DNA from: an uncultured Prevotellaceae bacterium
Lineage (GTDB): Bacteria; Bacteroidota; Bacteroidia; Bacteroidales; Bacteroidaceae
Reading direction: 5' to 3'
DNA: 12,060 nt
Assembly: GCA_945827465.1 (NCBI GenBank)
Contig: CALZOH010000091.1
Span: forward strand, 1 to 12,060
Below, in pieces: positions 7,612 to 12,060 of this stretch (the first letter of the stretch is position 1; each line of letters starts with the position of its first letter). Both the position numbers and the translations under genes were made by a program. The notes beneath the pieces are model-generated. The model worked only from the letters and a program-made list of their open reading frames with translations. It was not told the origin of the DNA and searched no databases.

Positions 7612-9159
7612 TTATTTCAGTGTTATGTCTTGATTATTCAGTACCCACGGGTTCACTTTGGCTTCTACAACCATGTAAACTTTGGTCTGATCAACCGGAT
7701 CATCGGAAGATATTTCAGGATTCCATCCACCCGGAACGTCAGTGCCCACGCGTTGCAACGCTTTCACCGTCAAATTATAGATGGTGTTGCGCATCACGGA
7801 ATAATACGGCTTCGCATCAGCTGCGGCGCCATTGACATAGTTCTCGTCCTTGATGTAATAAGTGTAGTACATAATACCATTCTTATATACCTTGATATTA
7901 TACTTCACGCGGAAGTTTGACAAGGCAGTCTCCTGAGCATCGTCCGACTGCGCCATAGCCGCGGTCAGCTCACCTTCAGCAGCTGTTCTGGTGGTGCCGA
8001 GACTAGTGAAGACTGTAGGATAGGCTGCTTCGAGGGCTGCCAAGCTTGCAAAGTAAGACGTACCATACCAGTAGAAGCAGTTTTCACCGGCTTTTCCATC
8101 ACTACCTGTTACCGTAGCCTTGATTTGATATACCAATCCGGTGGTGTTACCCACTTGAGCCTGAGCACCTCCTGCCACTGTCGGATTATTCTCCATACAA
8201 TAGATGTCGGACGTGGCTAATGCGCCGTAAGCATCTACATTAAAATAGAGGTCCTTAACGGCGGTGTAAGTGGCACCTATACCGGAACCGGTTGTTGTAA
8301 TGGTTCTGAAGTCGGTAATGTGGTTGTAATAATCAAAGTCGGTACCGGTTGTACCATTCATCGAGGGTACTTGCAGCACGTTGTTCCAAGGATTGGAAGT
8401 GATGTTGGTGTTTTGGCTGGTGCTTGCAGCCGACCAATGCTGCTGCAGGTTGGTCTTCTTAGCTCCGTTGAGCAGTTTGAAGCCCTCTAACGACACTGCG
8501 GTGATGATGGGGGCCTCGGATGTAACGCCGGTAATGTCAGGACTGGCATCCAACGTACTCTTGATCTTGACGGGAAGACGGTCTAATTTGATGGCTGCAC
8601 ACGTGGCCGGATTATCATATCCGTTGGCCTCGGTGATGGTGATGGAAGTACCACTTTCCTGATCCGTTCCATGGCACTGACTGAACATCATAAAGTTGTT
8701 GTCGGCAGCGTAGTTGCTCGTCATTGTAGCCATGGTGACGTCAGAAAGAACGACGTTGCTCACATCTTGCCCCACGGTCAGGTCTGTCTTCGGGTTGGCA
8801 ACCACATAAACGTCGTAGGTACCGGTCTGTACCTCGAACGGTTTGGTAACGGCTCCGGTGCTTGTTTCGGTCAAAGCCGTGCCGGTGAGGGGGTACACAT
8901 AGGAAATAGTGGTGCTACCCGCGTTGCACAACAAGACTTGAACCTTGGTAATCTTGTTTTCTACGGCCGTACCCTCTTGGGTGCCGTCAGCACCTTCCTG
9001 GGTTCTGGACTGAACGGCTTGCGGACCGACCAGTTGGAGGGTCATGTAAGCCTGGGCTTTTTCAGACGAGCTGTTGCCCGAATCATCATCACTGCTGCAA
9101 GCAGAGAGGGACAGAGCGAATGCGCTCACAAGTCCCCATAATAAATGTTTACTTTTCAT
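7612..9159 (-). CDS. Mfa1-family major fimbrillin (shaft pilin)
   Basis: A 515-aa pilin precursor, the probable polymerising shaft subunit. The signal peptide ends in LSAC (Cys21), followed by a Ser/Asp-rich stretch (SSDDDSGNSSS). The first strand, AQAYMTLQLVGP (35-46), is followed by Arg52 in QSRTQEG. In the P. gingivalis homologues an Arg-specific protease removes this strand so that the pilin polymerises by strand exchange. C-terminal marks are the YYTYYIKDENYVN block, YYSVMRNTIYNLTVKAL (452-468), VPGG, and the last strand VEAKVNPWVLNNQDITLK (Trp505). It is the first pilin gene, is followed by a hairpin and then the anchor gene, and by eye is less GC-rich than its neighbours. All of this suits an abundant, antigenically variable shaft protein. 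It is a paralogue of the product of 3134-4684. Confidence 0.92.
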   Translation of the reverse strand: MKSKHLLWGLVSAFALSLSACSSDDDSGNSSSEKAQAYMTLQLVGPQAVQSRTQEGADGTQEGTAVENKITKVQVLLCNAGSTTISYVYPLTGTALTETSTGAVTKPFEVQTGTYDVYVVANPKTDLTVGQDVSNVVLSDVTMATMTSNYAADNNFMMFSQCHGTDQESGTSITITEANGYDNPATCAAIKLDRLPVKIKSTLDASPDITGVTSEAPIITAVSLEGFKLLNGAKKTNLQQHWSAASTSQNTNITSNPWNNVLQVPSMNGTTGTDFDYYNHITDFRTITTTGSGIGATYTAVKDLYFNVDAYGALATSDIYCMENNPTVAGGAQAQVGNTTGLVYQIKATVTGSDGKAGENCFYWYGTSYFASLAALEAAYPTVFTSLGTTRTAAEGELTAAMAQSDDAQETALSNFRVKYNIKVYKNGIMYYTYYIKDENYVNGAAADAKPYYSVMRNTIYNLTVKALQRVGTDVPGGWNPEISSDDPVDQTKVYMVVEAKVNPWVLNNQDITLK

Positions 9160-9188
9160 TGTTTAATAGATAATGAAGGGATTAATAA

Positions 9189-10616
9189 TTATTGTTTGCT
9201 ATTTAACTCTTTCAAATTTTGGTCTGCAACGGCAATGCCCAGCTCTTTTGCCTGCTTCATGAGACGTTCGGCGGTGGCTCGATCACCCTTGAGCATGGCC
9301 AGGATGCCTCGGGCTAGGATGGCTTCACCGCTGTTGCCGGCTTTTCTCAGGTATTTCTCAGCCAGTGTAAGGTCGTTACGCTGCATGGCTGAGTTGGCCG
9401 CGTTGAGATTGGCCGTAGCATCGTCGGGAAACATGCGCACAGCGGTGTTGAACACCTCGTTATATTCGTCGCTTCCCACAGGGTAGGTCAGGGCCACCTG
9501 ATACATCTCTTGCAGACTGAGCTTCTGGGGCGAGCGCAGGATGATGTCGCGAGCCTCGTCAGGGGTGAAGGCCCTCACTTGGAAGTCAACCCGGTAGTCA
9601 GTACGCCTCAAATGAGGGTAGCAGACGCTGAGCAAGTGCTGATAAGCTTCAGGATAGGTCGATTTGAGCTTCCACTCACGGGCATCAGGCTGCCGGCTGA
9701 ACTCGGGCGAGTCGATCACGCGCAGCAAGCCTTCCTTGTCGGAGAGCGAACTGCGACTGACATAGTCGCGCAATCCGGCCCAATCTTCTGGCTCGAAGGA
9801 GGTGGCGATGTCGAAACTGCACGATTCGCCCAACTGCTGCTTGACATATTGGGTCACCGCAGCTGTACGGCCCTGCGCCAGAGTGCGGTTTTGTTCGTAG
9901 CTACCCTCGGGCGAAGCATATCCTTTGATGCTGAGGCGCGTGATGGTGACGTCGGGGTCTTCTTTATAGAGATGAATGGTCTCTAATATCTTCTGCAACT
10001 CGGCGTAGTTGTTTAAATAGGTAGCATCTATCTCCGTACGCGACAGGCGGAAGTTGATGTAGGCCTGACCCGACTCGCTACGGGCCTTGACCGGCTCAGC
10101 CTCGGGTTGGATATAAGCAAAGACGGGACGATAGGGAGAGTGATCGTACTCCGACACGGTGTACTGGGCCGAACCGATGGGCGTACGACAGCAGCCGCAC
10201 AGGTCCTCGTCAAGCAGGAGGACGGCTTGCTTCATCCAATCCTCATAGTCGAGCAACGCCTCGTAGTGAATCTTGCCGGTCTTGCGGGCTGCATAGACAC
10301 GGGTCGAAGCCGGAGTGAGCTTGGGGTTCCGCTGGTGATAGATGTATTGACGGCGTCCCCTGATCTCAATAGCCGGCAAATGGGCCGTGTTGACACCTTG
10401 TTGCAACAGGGGCGTAAGCGTAATGACATGGTTTGACGCCACCTTCCAGGCCTCGCGAGGCTCCACGTCGAAGGATACAAGCATGCGTTCGGCGGTTTGC
10501 TCCACCTTCACATCGGTGATGAGGGCGCTACCCTCAAGAATAGAGGTTTGCTGGGCACGAGCCGACATGAGACCGACACCCAAGACACTTAAAAAGAAAA
10601 GTCGACAGAGTTTCAT
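9189..10616 (-). CDS. DUF3868-type outer-membrane protein with OmpA-like and TPR-like regions
   Basis: A 475-aa exported protein with a cleavable-type signal peptide ending near SARAQQ (19-23). Residues about 25-170 match the beta-rich N-terminal region of Bacteroidales DUF3868 proteins, which usually sit beside fimbrial genes, and include an unusual cysteine cluster CGCC (140-143). Residues about 185-350 are OmpA-like: LSIKGYASPEGSYEQN (228-243), with Arg250 in the usual RA position and VDFQVRAF at the end. The Asp of a canonical TDxxG loop is replaced by SPEG, as is common in Bacteroidetes. Residues 385-460 look like two or three TPR helices-pairs (FNTAVRMFPDDATANLNAAN, LTLAEKYLRKAG). It probably acts at the outer membrane or peptidoglycan in pilus biogenesis. 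The exact role is unknown. It begins 24 bp after the DUF3575 stop. Confidence 0.87.
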   Translation of the reverse strand: MKLCRLFFLSVLGVGLMSARAQQTSILEGSALITDVKVEQTAERMLVSFDVEPREAWKVASNHVITLTPLLQQGVNTAHLPAIEIRGRRQYIYHQRNPKLTPASTRVYAARKTGKIHYEALLDYEDWMKQAVLLLDEDLCGCCRTPIGSAQYTVSEYDHSPYRPVFAYIQPEAEPVKARSESGQAYINFRLSRTEIDATYLNNYAELQKILETIHLYKEDPDVTITRLSIKGYASPEGSYEQNRTLAQGRTAAVTQYVKQQLGESCSFDIATSFEPEDWAGLRDYVSRSSLSDKEGLLRVIDSPEFSRQPDAREWKLKSTYPEAYQHLLSVCYPHLRRTDYRVDFQVRAFTPDEARDIILRSPQKLSLQEMYQVALTYPVGSDEYNEVFNTAVRMFPDDATANLNAANSAMQRNDLTLAEKYLRKAGNSGEAILARGILAMLKGDRATAERLMKQAKELGIAVADQNLKELNSKQ

Positions 10617-10640
10617 ATAACCGACAGAAAGATGTGAAAC

Positions 10641-11252
10641 TTAGAAATTATAGATCAAATTGATGGCGGCCTTCGTCGGACCGAAGTAATGGTGGGTAGC
10701 GTTGCGCTCGAGCTTGCTTCCGCAGTGGGCGCACTGGTAAGCATCGTATTTGACGAAATGGTAGCCCACGCCCAATTCAGCCTCGATATTCCAATGACGA
10801 CTCACCATCCAGCTGTATCCGTAACCGATACCGCCTCCGGCCAGCCAGCCTTCATAGCGTTTGTCCTTCAACCGGCGGAAATCCGTGCCCAACAACTTCA
10901 TGTTGACATTCAAGTTACCGATGTTAAAGGCTCCACCCTCGACGTGGAAGCCAAGGAAGTGCCCACTCATCTTCTGGCAAAACCAATAACGAGCCTCGGG
11001 TTGCACCAACCAATGCTGCCATTTGCGGTTGTCGCGAAAGGTCCAGGGATTGTAACTGCCTGAAATATCCAACGTCCACTTAGGATGGAGGGCCAACTCT
11101 ACTCCTAAGTTAAAGGTCGTAGTAGCATCCACCAGCAAATTGGTCTTGACAGCCACCTTCTGACCCCGTAATGGTAATAGAGAAACAACGAATAATCCTA
11201 TTATCACGAAAGAATACTTCCTACTCAATTTAGAACTATGCAATGCAGACAT
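10641..11252 (-). CDS. DUF3575 outer-membrane beta-barrel protein, first gene of operon
   Basis: A 203-aa protein with a signal peptide (RKYSFVIIGLFVVSLLPLRGQ, residues 11-31). The mature part is made of amphipathic beta strands and ends in a terminal Phe (INLIYNF), as in barrel proteins inserted by the BAM machinery. Matching DUF3575 marks are KTNLLVDATTTFNLGVELAL (36-55), WTLDISGSYNPW (59-70), QPEARYW, and the terminal HHYFGPTKAAINLIYNF. A CxxC pair (Cys174, Cys177) precedes that last block. It is the first gene after the putative invertible promoter. The start at 11252 is the only ATG that keeps the signal peptide, and no Shine-Dalgarno precedes it. With the adjoining DUF3868 gene it probably forms an outer-membrane component of fimbrial assembly; that role is inferred from conserved linkage. 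Confidence 0.87.
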   Translation of the reverse strand: MSALHSSKLSRKYSFVIIGLFVVSLLPLRGQKVAVKTNLLVDATTTFNLGVELALHPKWTLDISGSYNPWTFRDNRKWQHWLVQPEARYWFCQKMSGHFLGFHVEGGAFNIGNLNVNMKLLGTDFRRLKDKRYEGWLAGGGIGYGYSWMVSRHWNIEAELGVGYHFVKYDAYQCAHCGSKLERNATHHYFGPTKAAINLIYNF

Positions 11253-11304
11253 TGATACGGTCTATTTTTTTGTTCTTTTTTACTGTAATTGTAGCACTTA
11301 TGTA
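11253..11304 (-). promoter_or_regulatory. AT-rich leader of the operon between inverted repeat and first ATG
   Basis: These 52 bp separate the left inverted repeat from the first gene. On the minus strand the segment is A-rich just before the ATG (AGTAAAAAAGAACAAAAAAATAG), as is usual for Bacteroidetes genes lacking a Shine-Dalgarno. I found no TAnnTTTG element here on the minus strand, so in the present arrangement the operon has no visible perfect promoter of its own. Confidence 0.5.
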
Positions 11305-11330
11305 CTGCATCTCTTAATAAGAGATACAGA
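11305..11330. repeat. Left inverted repeat (IRL) of the putative invertible promoter segment
   Basis: This 26-bp site is the reverse complement of 11507-11532 with a single mismatch (C at 11308 pairs with the position of A at 11529); 22 bp (11309-11330) are perfect. The site is also a near-palindrome: arms CTGCATCTCTTA and TAAGAGATACAG around a central A (11317). The internal dyad fits paired binding of a site-specific recombinase. Confidence 0.85.
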
Positions 11331-11506
11331 AATAAATTTTAATTCACTGAGGCACAATCACTAAAGAGTTTTACTCTGTCAAAGAAATTTCACCAAAATA
11401 TCTCAAATAATTACATTTAACAGAATAAAATTATTCCAAACAAGGAAAAATATTTGCTTGAAATACTTTTAGATATGAAAACCATTAATTATCTTTGCGG
11501 CATCAA
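11331..11506. promoter_or_regulatory. Putative 176-bp invertible promoter segment, captured in OFF orientation
   Basis: This AT-rich segment lies between the 26-bp inverted repeats and carries one perfect Bacteroidetes -7 element, TATCTTTG at 11490-11497, which reads rightward away from the operon. No CAAAnnTA (a leftward -7 element) was found between 11253 and 11535. Inversion would place the promoter 9 bp from the left repeat and direct it into the DUF3575 gene with a leader of about 80 nt. Phase-variable promoters with this geometry are well known in Bacteroides surface-structure loci and are switched by tyrosine or serine invertases. No invertase is in the window. A weak dyad, AGAGT/ACTCT, lies near 11366-11378. 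Confidence 0.75.
11467..11497 (+). promoter_or_regulatory. Bacteroidetes-type promoter reading away from the operon
   Basis: The -7 element TATCTTTG (11490-11497) fits TAnnTTTG exactly. A partial -33 element TTTT (11467-11470; consensus TTTG) lies 19 bp upstream, the normal spacing. Transcription would start near 11503-11505, at the edge of the right inverted repeat. In this orientation it runs into the terminator at 11563-11602. Confidence 0.7.
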
Positions 11507-11532
11507 TCTGTATCTCTTATTAAGAGATACAG
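11507..11532. repeat. Right inverted repeat (IRR) of the putative invertible promoter segment
   Basis: This is the inverted partner of 11305-11330. It sits inside a perfect palindrome, 11506-11534, with 14-bp arms ATCTGTATCTCTTA and TAAGAGATACAGAT around a central T (11520). The centre is T here and A in the left copy, so the two sites are in opposite polarity, which favours inversion. As RNA it would fold into a strong hairpin at the 5' end of the transcript. Confidence 0.85.
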
Positions 11533-11562
11533 ATCATAAGTCATTCAAAGAAAGTTTATTAC

Positions 11563-11602
11563 GTCATTTTATCTCGAAAAGGATAAAATGACATATTTTT
11601 TT
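11563..11602 (+). terminator. Intrinsic terminator downstream of the rightward promoter
   Basis: A perfect 11-bp stem, GTCATTTTATC (11563-11573) with GATAAAATGAC (11582-11592), encloses an 8-nt loop TCGAAAAG. ATA and seven Ts (11596-11602) follow on the plus strand. The minus strand has no matching T-run, so it works rightward. It lies about 60 nt after the predicted start, so it would end transcription from the OFF-oriented promoter as an RNA of about 100 nt. Confidence 0.85.
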
Positions 11603-11668
11603 GTATCCAACCGGACTGAAATCATCCAATTTGAGCATCACAAAATCAATGACATCAACCAAAATCTG

Positions 11669-11890
11669 TAGGGGCGTATCGCATACGCCCTCCATGGCAG
11701 GGATGTTGCATGTTCGACAACCATCATGTTACCCATGAAATGATCGAACATGTGTAGGGGCGTATCGCATACGCCCTTCACGGCGGCGAAGTTGCATGTC
11801 CGACAACCATCATATTACCCATGAAATAATCGAACAGGTGTAGGGGCGTATCGCATACGCCCTCCATGGCGGCGAAGTTGCATGTCCGAC
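11669..11890. repeat. Tandem 86-bp palindromic repeat array (three units, third partial)
   Basis: The 19-bp palindrome GGGCGTATCGCATACGCCC occurs at 11672-11690, 11758-11776 and 11844-11862, with an exact 86-bp period. Units 11669-11754 and 11755-11840 differ at 9 of 86 positions. The third unit follows the pattern for 50 bp and then diverges. Each unit also has a second dyad; in the first it is CATGTTCGA (11709-11717) with TCGAACATG (11744-11752), enclosing TCATG/CATGA. No coding content is convincing. This is a REP/BIME-like intergenic element of unknown function. Confidence 0.9.
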
Positions 11891-11915
11891 GGTGGTGATG
11901 TGTTGGGCGACATTA

Positions 11916-12060
11916 TTTCGTTTTCGCCCACGTGAGGGCGTATGCGATACGCCCCTACACCTATTCGGTTGATTTTGGTATTGATTGGGGGATGGGTCGG
12001 TTTCATTTTCGCCCACGTGAGGGCGTATGCGATACGCCCCTACACCTGTTCGATTGAAAA
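11916..12060. repeat. Two inverted-orientation copies of the palindromic repeat, 85 bp apart
   Basis: Palindrome cores lie at 11936-11954 and 12021-12039, in the opposite orientation to the 86-bp array. Each is embedded in TTTTCGCCCACGTGAGGGCG and followed by CCTACACCT. The flank next to the core (TCGAACAGGTGTAGGGG when reversed) is shared with the left array, so the two groups are variants of one family pointing toward each other. Positions 11964-12043 repeat the left window end (2-82). The pattern runs to the window edge, so the array probably continues. Confidence 0.88.

Noticed and set aside
11366..11378. Small AGAGT/ACTCT dyad within the invertible segment
   Set aside because: A 5-bp stem in AT-rich DNA is expected by chance and has no supporting context.
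11810..12016. Short minus-strand reading frames of 63-68 codons
   Set aside because: They are made of the palindromic repeat units, overlap one another in different frames and have no protein-like features.
11669..12060. CRISPR array suggested by regularly spaced palindromic 19-mers
   Set aside because: The sequence between the palindromes is itself repeated (9 of 86 differences between the first two units), so there are no unique spacers, the period is too long, orientation reverses, and no cas gene is present.

Overview
The window looks like a piece of a Bacteroidales chromosome (Bacteroides/Prevotella-like; the genus cannot be fixed from the sequence). The evidence is a complete type V (FimA/Mfa1-type) fimbrial operon, four genes with clear lipoprotein signal peptides of the Mfa class plus a fifth probable one, start codons without Shine-Dalgarno sequences, and a Bacteroidetes-type promoter (TAnnTTTG) upstream.

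All eight genes lie on the minus strand, so the operon reads right to left from about 11250 to 128. Order: DUF3575 outer-membrane protein (10641-11252); DUF3868/OmpA-like/TPR protein (9189-10616); Mfa1-family major fimbrillin (7612-9159); a 178-bp gap with a hairpin; FimB/Mfa2-family anchor (6420-7433); accessory fimbrillin (4681-6399); second Mfa1-family fimbrillin (3134-4684); large lipoprotein with a fimbrillin-like N-terminus and a FISUMP-type C-terminus, the probable tip subunit (967-3126); DUF5106-thioredoxin protein (128-961). Apart from the one gap, spacing is tight (ATGA overlap, or 5-29 bp), so this is probably one transcription unit. The first two products would work at the outer membrane in biogenesis, the next five are shaft, anchor and accessory/tip subunits, and the last is a periplasmic thiol protein.

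The AT-rich region upstream of the operon (11253-11640) is the most interesting part. A 176-bp segment (11331-11506) is bounded by 26-bp inverted repeats that match at 25 of 26 positions. The only perfect TAnnTTTG promoter element found there (11490-11497) points RIGHT, away from the operon, and leads within about 60 bp into a strong intrinsic terminator (11563-11602). This is the layout of an invertible, phase-variable fimbrial promoter captured in the OFF orientation. Flipping the segment would point the promoter at the operon with a leader of about 80 nt. No recombinase gene is in the window.

Both ends of the window carry a short palindromic repeat family built on GGGCGTATCGCATACGCCC. The right end has five copies: three in an 86-bp tandem array and two in the opposite orientation 85 bp apart. 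The left end has one copy, nearly identical over about 80 bp to the rightmost copy, so the whole operon lies between direct repeats.
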